DNA from: Marispirochaeta sp. | GTDB lineage: Bacteria > Spirochaetota > Spirochaetia > JC444 > Marispirochaetaceae | Direction of reading: 5' to 3' | Length of the DNA stretch: 64,000 bases | NCBI RefSeq assembly: GCF_963668165.1 | Contig: NZ_OY764211.1 | Span: 186,001-250,000, forward strand | Part shown: one piece after another, positions 18,274 through 26,202 of the stretch | Numbering within the stretch: the stretch's first letter is position 1 | How the letters are laid out: each line of letters opens with the position of its first letter | Made by a program: the position numbers and the translations under genes | The notes under the pieces: model-generated | Told to the model about the DNA's origin: nothing | Database searches by the model: none | Seen by the model: only the letters and a program-made list of their open reading frames with translations

Positions 18274-19527
18274 ATGGCGAACCAGGCAAACAGAAAGCAG
18301 TACAGCAGAATATTGGACGAAGACTTTCCGCGGGAGCTTACTATCGGTCTAAGGGACGAACGGGGCGAACAGCAGCTGGTATACGAAAAGGTGGTCTGGA
18401 CAATAGATAAAGATACCCGGGGCCTGCGATACGGGGAAAATCCGGACCAGCCGGCAGCCCTTTACCGGCTGGTAAACGGCAACCTGACCCTCGGAGAGTT
18501 AAGCTCAATCCAGCCGGGCCGCTACCTGGCATCGGAGGCAGAGCTGCTTCAGAGCGGCAAGCACCCGGGAAAGATCAATATTACCGACGTGGACAATGCC
18601 CTGAATATTCTGCGGTACTTCACCGACAGTCCCGCGGCGGTAATCGTAAAGCACAACAACCCCTGCGGTGCTGCCCTGGACGGCAGCCTGGAAACCGCCT
18701 ACCGAAAGGCCCTGATGGCCGACCGGATTGCCGCTTTCGGCGGCGCGGTTGTGGTAAACCGGCCCCTGGACCCGGCGACAGCCGGGGCCATTTGTGAAAG
18801 CTACTGCGAAGTAGTCGCCGCCCCGGAGTTCGAAGCCGGGGTTATGGAACTCTTTGCAAAAAAGAAAAACTTAAGGGTAATGCGCATCGGGAATATTTCC
18901 CGTCTGCAGCAGTATGTGGGAGCCAGGGTTCTTGATTTCAAGTCCCTTATGGACGGCGGAATCGTACTGCAGTGGTCCTTTATGCCGAAACCGATATTAC
19001 CGGAGGAACTCAAACCCGCGGAAAGCGAATACAAAGGGCACAGCTACTCTGTCAGGCGGGCTCCAACGGCTGCTGAAAAACAGGATATGATTTTCGGCTG
19101 GTATCTGGAATCGGGGATCACCAGTAATTCGGTTATTTACGTCAAGGACGGTGTATCTGTAGGGATCGGTACGGGAGAACAGGACCGGGTGGGGGTTGCG
19201 GAAATTGCCAGGGACAAGGCATACCGTAAACTGGAGGACCGGATCTGCTGGGAGCGTCACGCGACGCCTTTTGCCTTACTGGAGAACTCCTCTGTCAAAG
19301 AGGCCATCCGCGATGAGGTCCGGACGCTGCACGGGGGTCTGGAAGGGGCGGTAATGGTTTCCGATGCCTTTTTTCCCTTTCGTGACGGCGCGGAAGTCGG
19401 ACTTAAAGAAGGCGTGTCAGCGATTATACAGCCTGGCGGTTCCCTGCGGGATTTCGAGACCATCGAAGCAGTAAACGAATACGGAGCCACCATGGTGTAC
19501 ACCGGTCAGCGCTCATTCAGGCATTAG
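18274..19527 (+). CDS. AICAR formyltransferase, separate C-terminal half of PurH
   Basis: Transfers a formyl group from 10-formyl-THF to AICAR. The 417-residue protein carries the AICARFT domain only: RYGENPDQPAALYRL, INITDVDNALNILRYF, the catalytic Lys-His in VIVKHNNPCGAAL, DRIAAFGGAVVVN, GVSVGIGTGEQDRV and VSDAFFPFRDG. An SD (AAGGAATACGTAC) precedes the ATG. Together with the upstream cyclohydrolase gene it should supply complete PurH activity, and folD next door makes the cofactor. Residues 1-40 precede the domain and lack recognisable motifs; they may replace the usual interdomain linker. Confidence 0.94.
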   Translation: MANQANRKQYSRILDEDFPRELTIGLRDERGEQQLVYEKVVWTIDKDTRGLRYGENPDQPAALYRLVNGNLTLGELSSIQPGRYLASEAELLQSGKHPGKINITDVDNALNILRYFTDSPAAVIVKHNNPCGAALDGSLETAYRKALMADRIAAFGGAVVVNRPLDPATAGAICESYCEVVAAPEFEAGVMELFAKKKNLRVMRIGNISRLQQYVGARVLDFKSLMDGGIVLQWSFMPKPILPEELKPAESEYKGHSYSVRRAPTAAEKQDMIFGWYLESGITSNSVIYVKDGVSVGIGTGEQDRVGVAEIARDKAYRKLEDRICWERHATPFALLENSSVKEAIRDEVRTLHGGLEGAVMVSDAFFPFRDGAEVGLKEGVSAIIQPGGSLRDFETIEAVNEYGATMVYTGQRSFRH

Positions 19528-19538
19528 AAGGACCTGGA

Positions 19539-20849
19539 GTGAAGTTTTTTCTTGAGACCTACGGCTGCCAGATGAACGCGGCTGAATCCTTCTCCGTAGA
19601 ACGGGAGCTGCTCAATCTCGGCTGGCAGCAGGCTGATGATGAAACAGAAGCCGACCTGGTAATCCTGAATACCTGCGCCGTCAGGCACTCGGCGGAGCAG
19701 AGAATCCACGGCAGGATCGGATATTATCAGCATCTGAAACAGTCCCGGCCCCTGTCCCTCGTCGTAATGGGCTGTATGACCGAACGCCTGAAAAGCTCTC
19801 TGCGGGAGAGTTTTCCGGCAGTGGATATGCTGGTAGGCACTTTCGGCAAACGGGACTTTCTGAAATTTATCAGCCGGGAAGGTGCGTTCCACGGCATACA
19901 TGATTTTTTCGGCGAACAGGTGTATGAGTTTCTTTCTGCCGAGGTTTCTCCCGGCGGGTTCAGCGCCTATGTACCGATAATGCATGGATGCAACAACTTT
20001 TGCAGCTACTGCATTGTTCCCTATGTCCGGGGACGGGAGGTCTCTCGGGGGGAAGAAGAAATCCTTGAGGAGGTCCGGCGTCTTGACGCACAGGGCGTAC
20101 GGGAGATTACCCTGATTGGACAGAATGTCAACTCCTACCGCGGCGCAGACGGTACCGACTTTCCGGGACTGTTGGAAAAGATAAAGGCCGAGATCAGCTC
20201 CATACGCTGGATGCGCTTTATGAGCAGCCATCCAAAGGACCTGAGTGACCGTCTTATTGAGGTTATCGCCTCATCCGATCGGCTGTGTAAGCACATCCAT
20301 CTGCCAGTTCAGCACGGTTCCAATGCAGTACTCTCCAGGATGAATCGTGGATACACCCGGGAATACTACATCTCCCTCGCTGAGAAACTAAAAAAAGCAG
20401 TCCCCGGCTGCTCCCTGTCTACGGACCTGCTGATAGGATTCCCCGGTGAAGGGGATGAGGATTTCGACATGATCCTCGATCTGCTGAACCGGCTGCGTTT
20501 TGACGACGCCTTTACCTACAAGTATAATCCCCGGGAGGGAACCGCCGCTGCTGCTTACGACGAGCAGGTTCCGGAAAAGAAAAAAACCGAACGGTTGAGC
20601 CGCCTGATTGACTTACAGCGTAAAATTACCGAGGATAATAAAAAGAAGCGTATTGGTGAGACTGCCGGCGTACTTGTAGAAGGGGTCTCGAAAAAAAATG
20701 ATAATGAACTGCTTGGACGTACCGAACGTAATGAGATGGTTGTTTTTCCCGCGGGCAAAACGGTCCCGGGGGATTTTGCCAATATACGACTGGATTCCCT
20801 CGCGGGGGTAACCTTTCGTGGTACACTGCTCAATGGGAATAAGATGTAA
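19539..20849 (+). CDS. miaB: tRNA-2-methylthio-N6-dimethylallyladenosine synthase
   Basis: Radical-SAM methylthiotransferase that modifies A37 of tRNAs reading UNN codons. The 436-residue protein starts at GTG 19539 after AGAAGGACCTGGA. The three N-terminal cluster cysteines are in YGCQMN, LNTCAVR and MGCMTER. The radical-SAM triad is GCNNFCSYCIVPYVRGRE near residue 150, followed by EITLIGQNVNSY. The C-terminal TRAM domain contains GVLVEGVSKK and GRTERNEMVVF. YGCQMN plus the HGCNNFCSYCIVP form favour MiaB over RimO or MtaB. It lies 11 nt after the AICARFT gene. Confidence 0.95.
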   Translation: MKFFLETYGCQMNAAESFSVERELLNLGWQQADDETEADLVILNTCAVRHSAEQRIHGRIGYYQHLKQSRPLSLVVMGCMTERLKSSLRESFPAVDMLVGTFGKRDFLKFISREGAFHGIHDFFGEQVYEFLSAEVSPGGFSAYVPIMHGCNNFCSYCIVPYVRGREVSRGEEEILEEVRRLDAQGVREITLIGQNVNSYRGADGTDFPGLLEKIKAEISSIRWMRFMSSHPKDLSDRLIEVIASSDRLCKHIHLPVQHGSNAVLSRMNRGYTREYYISLAEKLKKAVPGCSLSTDLLIGFPGEGDEDFDMILDLLNRLRFDDAFTYKYNPREGTAAAAYDEQVPEKKKTERLSRLIDLQRKITEDNKKKRIGETAGVLVEGVSKKNDNELLGRTERNEMVVFPAGKTVPGDFANIRLDSLAGVTFRGTLLNGNKM

Positions 20850-20860
20850 GGAGGTTGCAT

Positions 20861-21205
20861 ATGCCCTGGAGATTGATTTTTGTTGTGCTGCTAATTGGGA
20901 TTGTTCTCTTTTTTGTGGGATTCAATATAGAAAACCGGGCAGATGTTTCCTTTGGTTTTCATGTTTTTTCCCAGGTCCCGATATTCATCAGCCTGTTTGT
21001 AGCGTTTCTTGCCGGTATCCTTGTAATGCTGCCTTTTACATTCGGTTTCCGGCATAAACGCAAGATTAAAGACAAATTAAAGCGGGAAAAGACAGAGAAA
21101 AAAGAGAGGCTCCCCAAACCTGAAGGAAAAAAAAACAAGGACCTCGGGTCGATTATATACGAAGAATCCGGACCCGGCTCTGATTCAGAGACGAAGAACG
21201 GATAG
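20861..21205 (+). CDS. LapA-domain (DUF1049) membrane protein
   Basis: A 114-residue protein with two transmembrane helices (about residues 4-22 and 38-60) joined by the characteristic short loop FNIENRADVSFGF. A highly basic, then acidic, cytoplasmic tail follows. LapA-type proteins are small inner-membrane proteins; in E. coli LapA/LapB influence lipopolysaccharide assembly, but the role in spirochaetes is unclear. A near-ideal SD (TAAGGAGG) with an 8-nt spacer fixes the start at 20861. It is the last gene of the folD operon, 11 nt after miaB. Confidence 0.8.
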   Translation: MPWRLIFVVLLIGIVLFFVGFNIENRADVSFGFHVFSQVPIFISLFVAFLAGILVMLPFTFGFRHKRKIKDKLKREKTEKKERLPKPEGKKNKDLGSIIYEESGPGSDSETKNG

Positions 21206-21233
21206 TGACCGCTTTTTTCCGGGTTCTATAAGG

Positions 21234-21239
21234 TATACT
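21234..21239 (+). promoter_or_regulatory. -10 box 5 nt before the SPOR gene start (possible leaderless promoter)
   Basis: TATACT lies at 21234-21239 and the ATG is at 21245, so the expected transcription start coincides with the start codon. No SD is present and the -35 region is weak. See the finding on leaderless genes. Confidence 0.45.
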
Positions 21240-21244
21240 GTTTC

Positions 21245-22060
21245 ATGCGATATTTCTGCCTGGTCTGTATCCTTGCAGCTGTCTTTATAAATCTGCACGT
21301 GTCTCTCTGGTCAGAGGAGGTGCCTTATACGGCTTTCCAGTCCATAGTGGAGATAAACGGTTCCGCAGAAAGGGAAGCGGCCCTCAGGGAACGTCTCTCC
21401 GGGATTGGCAGCCTTAATGGCAGGCTCCTGTTTCTGGAAGAAGCCGCCCGGCATGAGGTCCTAAAGGACCTATCCGATCGCATACGGCTCGAGTTACTCC
21501 TTTTAGGCGGTAGAACGGAAGAAGCCGAAGAGCTGCTTGTTTCTCTCGGAGAGATTGAATCGGAGCTTGGCGTCCGTCTGGCTGTTAATCACGGAAAAAT
21601 TCCGCTTTCTGAGAGCGGGGAGGATTCTGCTGTTCCCGGTCTTAATCGCCGCAGCCTGAAGGTTCTTGCAGAAAGCAGTCCCGGCAGTCCTGAATATTAT
21701 GCCGCCCGGCGGGGTATGATTTTTTCCGCTGCCTTTTTACTCTCCCCTTATTTCACCGCTGAATCAGAATCTGGTCAGGATCATTCTCTTAGTGAGAAAA
21801 CTGCTCTCTCAGACAGTGCAACCTCAGCCGACGGAGAGATGATCAGCATTCAGGTTGGGGCGTTTTCAAGAGAACAGAACGCTTCTGCTCACATCAGCTA
21901 CCTTTCAGAGAGAGGAATAGGCGCCGAAATCCTGGAGCAGAAACGCCAGGATGGCACAACGGTCTACAAGACGATCATTCCCGGGATTCCCCAATCATCG
22001 GCCCAGCGGGAACTGATCCGCTTAAAAGAGAAGGGAATCGAAGGGTTCATTCTTTATTGA
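21245..22060 (+). CDS. Secreted SPOR-domain protein
   Basis: A 271-residue exported protein with a signal peptide (FCLVCILAAVFINLHVSLW) and a helical, Glu/Leu-rich middle section. A C-terminal SPOR domain occupies about residues 198-271 (ISIQVGAFSREQNASAHISYL, then TVYKTIIPGI). SPOR domains bind glycan strands lacking stem peptides and often target proteins to the division site, so a septal or peptidoglycan role is plausible. The ATG has no SD but a close -10 box. The last 14 nt overlap the end of the convergent lipoprotein gene. Confidence 0.85.
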   Translation: MRYFCLVCILAAVFINLHVSLWSEEVPYTAFQSIVEINGSAEREAALRERLSGIGSLNGRLLFLEEAARHEVLKDLSDRIRLELLLLGGRTEEAEELLVSLGEIESELGVRLAVNHGKIPLSESGEDSAVPGLNRRSLKVLAESSPGSPEYYAARRGMIFSAAFLLSPYFTAESESGQDHSLSEKTALSDSATSADGEMISIQVGAFSREQNASAHISYLSERGIGAEILEQKRQDGTTVYKTIIPGIPQSSAQRELIRLKEKGIEGFILY

Positions 22061-23591
22061 TCTGGTCTTTCGAAGAATCGATGGTCTCAATCTGTTCGTA
22101 CTGAATAAAGCTTGCATCATCGGGCACAAAGCCGCGGACTCCCACCTTGCCGGGGATCAGGTAGACAGTACGGATAATCTCCTGCTCCCGTTGTTCTTCA
22201 AGATAATCCACCTTGTAAACCTGCCGTTTTTCAATCAGTCCTGCATCACTGAGAAAAACCAGTTCCAGAATAAGGTTGCGGTTATAACCGGCACCGGAAA
22301 AGTAGAGGGCGTAGCCTCCGTTCCTCTCTCCATCGTTATCCCGGTACTGAAAGCGCGGTTCATCAAATACTATTGAAACCCCGGCTTCATTGGTAAATAC
22401 ACCGGAAAGATAAAAAGGCAGATCCTGGCTGGTCGTACTGTCAGGAAAAAAGATGGACTGCACGTCGCCGCTGATCCGTTGGTACTCCCCGCTCCAGGTA
22501 TCGTTAATGTCGCTGGTCCAGATATGAATATTGTGAAGGTCTTGTACAGTAATTGACAACTGTTTCCGGATATAGCGGATAAGGTCGTTGGCGCCAATTA
22601 TGTAGAGCTGATTATAATTGGTCCGGTTTGAAGCCTGCCAGATATATTCTTCCTGTACATCTCCTGAATAGTTGGCGAAAATTTTGTTGTCCGGATGAAA
22701 ATAGAGCACCGAATGAGTGACCCTGCCGGACGCGTCCTGACGTGTTTTAAGCCAGGGGCCCTGGAGAAAGGTTTCAAAATCCTTCTCATTTGAGCGGAAA
22801 AGACGGCTCAAGCGCTCGTCTTCAATCTTTTCCCCCTGAACCTGTTCCCGCATCACCTGGGCGTAAGAGTTCTCCTGATATCGCCAGTAATAGGTGGTTT
22901 TTATCAAATCGCTTAAATTCTCGGAGTTTTCATCCTGTTCATGGGTCACAATCGGAAAACTCTTGCCGTTTTTCTGTCCGTTATAATAGGCCTGTTCCCG
23001 TTCTATTTGCACAATCTCAATTGAGCCGCGCACCGAAAGGGATGATATCTGGGAAAAATGAAGACCAAAACCGCTGGAACTCAGACTTTTCCGGTAAACC
23101 CGCAGCAGCTGGTTTCCGCTCTCAGGATCGGTGCCGGTACATAGAATTTCAGGAATATGGTCTCCTACCAGGTCGATAAAACTCATTGAAAAACTCATGG
23201 TGTTGGAGATATCGGCCGACGCTTCCCACGCAGGAAAATAGCTGTCCTGTATTGCGTCGTAATCGGCAACAAGCAGTCGAATAGAAGAACCGGACAGGTC
23301 GTTTCGCCGGTAGGCAATGATCTGCTCTTCAATCTGGTCAATGTCGAGGTTCTCGTTAACAATCTGGATTATTTCACTGTTGGCAGGCAGATCGATTTTT
23401 GGCTGGACTTCGTCTTCCTGCAAAGAACCTGAAAGTGCCATAGCCAGCTGCTCATCAGAAGATCCCCCGCCTGAGGGGGTAACTATGACAGGTTCGGTGG
23501 ATGCTTCCACCGGTTTCGTGTCCTGGCGGCAGGAAACGGCAAAAAGAACAGTGAGAATACACAGGGTGAATAGGGACAGTTGTTCCTTCAT
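22047..23591 (-). CDS. Large lipoprotein, possibly pallilysin-related
   Basis: A 514-residue lipoprotein starting at MKEQLSLFTL; an in-frame start 21 nt upstream is possible. The signal ends in the lipobox LFAVSC (Cys at about residue 21), followed by an acidic disordered region. The mature body mixes beta-strands (IWQASNRTNYNQLYIIGAND, WSGEYQRISGDV, GGYALYFSGAG). The neighbourhood (cfpA, VWA protein) matches my memory of the T. pallidum region that holds pallilysin (TP0751), so distant relation to that adhesin is an inference. No HEXXH zinc motif was found, so protease activity is not supported. It ends 14 nt inside the convergent SPOR gene. Confidence 0.7.
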   Translation of the reverse strand: MKEQLSLFTLCILTVLFAVSCRQDTKPVEASTEPVIVTPSGGGSSDEQLAMALSGSLQEDEVQPKIDLPANSEIIQIVNENLDIDQIEEQIIAYRRNDLSGSSIRLLVADYDAIQDSYFPAWEASADISNTMSFSMSFIDLVGDHIPEILCTGTDPESGNQLLRVYRKSLSSSGFGLHFSQISSLSVRGSIEIVQIEREQAYYNGQKNGKSFPIVTHEQDENSENLSDLIKTTYYWRYQENSYAQVMREQVQGEKIEDERLSRLFRSNEKDFETFLQGPWLKTRQDASGRVTHSVLYFHPDNKIFANYSGDVQEEYIWQASNRTNYNQLYIIGANDLIRYIRKQLSITVQDLHNIHIWTSDINDTWSGEYQRISGDVQSIFFPDSTTSQDLPFYLSGVFTNEAGVSIVFDEPRFQYRDNDGERNGGYALYFSGAGYNRNLILELVFLSDAGLIEKRQVYKVDYLEEQREQEIIRTVYLIPGKVGVRGFVPDDASFIQYEQIETIDSSKDQINKE

Positions 23592-23621
23592 AAGAATGGA
23601 ATTGTAACGCAAAACAGAAGC

Positions 23622-24605
23622 TCAGGCAATTGTTCCGGGAAAATGAACGGCAAGGTCCTGGAGTACCAGCGTGTGTATCTGGTCAAGCGGGCAGGGAGAT
23701 TTGAATCCTGCCGCTGTACGGTGCCCGCCGCCGCCGTACTTCTGGGCTATCCTGGAGACATTAATGTTTCCCTTTGACCGCAGTGAGCATCGCAGCAGGC
23801 CTTCCGTGTTCTCCTTGAAAAAGACGCTGACCCGTATCTTTTCTGACTGGAGAGGTATGTTAATCAGGGTGTCCGCCTCCTCATAGAGTGCACCAGCAGC
23901 TGCAATCGTTTCTCTCAGCATCGTCAGGACAGCAACATGATGATCGTAATGGAGTTCCAGACTGGACAGGACCCTGGCCTGCAGTTTCAGGGAGGATATC
24001 GAGTTGCTCTCATATATGGCAGTATACAGGCTGTTTGGATTTGCTCCTGCCCGTACAAGCTTCTCTGCAGCACTGAAGGTAAAAGCGGTTGTTTTTGGAT
24101 ACACAAAACAGCCAGTGTCATAAATAATGCCGGTGTACAGGGCTATCGCCATCTCTTTTGATATGGCAATCCCCAATTCCGACATTATTTTAAAAAGGAT
24201 TTCGCATGTCGAGGAAGCTGAAGCTTCAATGACCCTGCCGCTGCTTATATCCTTGCCGCTCTCGTGGTGATCAATAATGAAGTACTCGGCGGTGTGGGGA
24301 AGAAGGCTTTCTGCTACCTCTCCAATGTTGTGGATATCGTTAGTATCCAGAATGAGCAAAACGCTGTCAGATTCCGGTTTTTCGTCCAGATCCTGGATAA
24401 GCTCAACTGTTCCAGCTGTGTAAAGATACCGGTATTTATCAGGAACCGGATCAGCGTTGATTATCCTTACCCGTTTTCCAATCGAGGTAAGAGCATGGTA
24501 CATGGCGATTTCGGCACCTATCGCATCCCCGTCCGGTGTCTCATGACAGGTTATGAAAAAGATATCGTAGGTATCAATAAGCCTCTTGAATTGCGAAAAA
24601 GCCAT
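23622..24605 (-). CDS. DHH-DHHA1 phosphoesterase, NrnA-like nanoRNase/pAp phosphatase
   Basis: Degrades very short RNA oligonucleotides and/or 3'-phosphoadenosine 5'-phosphate. The 327-residue protein has the DHH-family metal motifs in order: ETPDGDAIGAE near residue 25, ILDTNDIHN near 85 and FIIDHHESG near 110. The C-terminal DHHA1 substrate motif is YGGGGHRTAAGF. Length and architecture fit NrnA (about 320 residues). It lies between the VWA gene (13-nt gap) and the lipoprotein gene on the same strand, suggesting a common transcript. Whether it prefers oligoRNA or pAp cannot be told from sequence. Confidence 0.92.
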   Translation of the reverse strand: MAFSQFKRLIDTYDIFFITCHETPDGDAIGAEIAMYHALTSIGKRVRIINADPVPDKYRYLYTAGTVELIQDLDEKPESDSVLLILDTNDIHNIGEVAESLLPHTAEYFIIDHHESGKDISSGRVIEASASSTCEILFKIMSELGIAISKEMAIALYTGIIYDTGCFVYPKTTAFTFSAAEKLVRAGANPNSLYTAIYESNSISSLKLQARVLSSLELHYDHHVAVLTMLRETIAAAGALYEEADTLINIPLQSEKIRVSVFFKENTEGLLRCSLRSKGNINVSRIAQKYGGGGHRTAAGFKSPCPLDQIHTLVLQDLAVHFPGTIA

Positions 24606-24618
24606 GGTATCGGGTTTT

Positions 24619-26052
24619 CTACTTCCTGCGTAAAAATGTCAGGCCCTTGTACTTGCCGTAGCGGTCTTTTATCTTCATGGGCTTACCCAATACATTTCCC
24701 CTCATAGACCCTCCCAAAAAAAGGTCCTCCTTGTCGGTGTTGATAAGCAGCTCGTCCCCCTCGCTGTGAAGCGTGGCCAGGACTTCTCCTGTTTTGTGGA
24801 GACCAACATCAATACCGCTTATTCCTTCGGAGATAAAGAGTTTTTCTTTGGCTGGGAGGCTGATATATTTTTTCTTGTCTGTTTCTTCCCAGTCAATTTC
24901 TATTTCCAGCTTACGTCCTCCCCTGAAAAACCCTTTGCTGATCAGTATGATAAGCAGTGCAATCAGAATAAGTACCAGCAGAGCCGCAATCAGATATGGC
25001 CAGTAGCGGGACATGAACCCGGGCGCTGCTACTGATGTAGTAAATATCGCCGGGGTAAAAACGGTGCCATGAGAAAAATCGGCCCTCATTTCCACATCCC
25101 TGGAGGCGAGTTCCGCAGCGGCATCGACAAATAGAGGAATTTCGTATTCTGTATCGCTTTCCGGAGGGACAGGTAGTTGAATATTTTCTGCTGCCGTAAA
25201 CTCTTTTCCATCTATAGTTACATACAGCCTGCGGATGTGTATTGTCTGCTCCGCCTCGTAGCCGCTGCTATTGAGGGATAAGAGAAGACTGCTTTTGCCC
25301 TCTCTGGAGAATGCCCGGGCCTTCGGAGTGCCGCTGATGCGTACTATTCCCAGAAGCTCTTTGGTGCTTTCTGCCAGATCTTCCGCCAGATGCTCCGAGG
25401 GTTCTCCCTGTTCTGTTTCAGTTTCAACTTCCGTATACGTACCGCTCAGGGTTTCCGCCAGCTCCCGGGCAGCACTGCCGGCGCCTAAACCGAGAATGTG
25501 GACCTTCCACCCCTGCTTTTGAATCACCTTGCTGTTTTCCAGAAACCGATGGTTGAAGCTCCCATCGGGGGAGTAATATTTGCTTTCCGGAGGGGCCTCC
25601 TGAATACCGTCTGTAACAAGAAGCATATAGCGGCGTCTGTCGCGTTCATCGTACCGTTTCAGGGTTTCCTGGAGGGTATCAAGGGCGTTCCCAATGTCTG
25701 TAAAATGTCCGTCTGCAATGACGCTCCGCAGCTTTTGGGTAAGATCTTCCCTGTTTTGCAGGCCGACCTCTTCGGCGAGCAGGAGCTCCGCGGTACCGTA
25801 AAACTGTATAACAAGAAAAAAGTCTCCGGGAATAAGGGTTTTCTCTACAAGTTCGTCAACAACATATTCCTGTACGGAGTCTATCTCCTCTATCATGGAC
25901 AAGGATTTATCAAGTACCAGGAACACATCAATGTTCTCGTCCCGTTGATCTGCTGACAGATGAAAAAGTGAGAAAATTGACAGAATGATTATAAGGATGG
26001 GGTTATTAGAGATATTAGAAATATGAGGATTGAATCGTTCAGCTTTTTTCAT
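24619..26052 (-). CDS. Membrane-anchored von Willebrand factor A-domain protein
   Basis: An exported VWA protein of 477 residues from ATG 26052; an in-frame GTG at 26064 is an alternative start. A hydrophobic leader (ILIIILSIFSLFHLS) is followed by a VWA domain at about residues 40-215 with the metal-site motif DKSLSM and a second TDGIQE segment. A beta-rich middle domain and a transmembrane helix (YLIAALLVLILIALLIILIS, near residue 375) follow, then a basic cytoplasmic tail. The VWA faces the periplasm. T. pallidum TP0750, from memory a VWA protein near cfpA, is a plausible counterpart. Ligand unknown. Confidence 0.85.
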   Translation of the reverse strand: MKKAERFNPHISNISNNPILIIILSIFSLFHLSADQRDENIDVFLVLDKSLSMIEEIDSVQEYVVDELVEKTLIPGDFFLVIQFYGTAELLLAEEVGLQNREDLTQKLRSVIADGHFTDIGNALDTLQETLKRYDERDRRRYMLLVTDGIQEAPPESKYYSPDGSFNHRFLENSKVIQKQGWKVHILGLGAGSAARELAETLSGTYTEVETETEQGEPSEHLAEDLAESTKELLGIVRISGTPKARAFSREGKSSLLLSLNSSGYEAEQTIHIRRLYVTIDGKEFTAAENIQLPVPPESDTEYEIPLFVDAAAELASRDVEMRADFSHGTVFTPAIFTTSVAAPGFMSRYWPYLIAALLVLILIALLIILISKGFFRGGRKLEIEIDWEETDKKKYISLPAKEKLFISEGISGIDVGLHKTGEVLATLHSEGDELLINTDKEDLFLGGSMRGNVLGKPMKIKDRYGKYKGLTFLRRK

Positions 26053-26123
26053 AATATGCCACACCTTACTCTCTTTTTAAGTATACTATCATGTGCTGAA
26101 TCTTAAACATAGCGAAAAAAATC

Positions 26124-26170
26124 AAAAAAAAAAAAAACGTGCTTGATATTTCCGATAGCATGTTGATAAT
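26124..26170 (+). promoter_or_regulatory. Strong promoter of cfpA with upstream A-tract
   Basis: A run of 14 A (26124-26137) lies directly upstream of TTGATA (26143-26148) and GATAAT (26165-26170), spaced 16 bp. The A-tract resembles an UP element. The cfpA ATG with SD GTAAGGAGAG follows about 30 nt later. A strong promoter fits an abundant filament protein. Confidence 0.65.
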
Positions 26171-26202
26171 CTTATAGAGAACAATGATGTAAGGAGAGTC
26201 CC

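Noticed and set aside
22047..23591. Zinc-protease (HEXXH) site in the large lipoprotein
   Set aside because: The nearest string is HEQDE, which is not HEXXH, so pallilysin-like protease activity is not claimed.
26124..26137. A14 tract as a coding or phase-variation repeat
   Set aside because: It lies in the promoter upstream region, not in a gene; an UP-element role is more likely, though length variation could alter expression.
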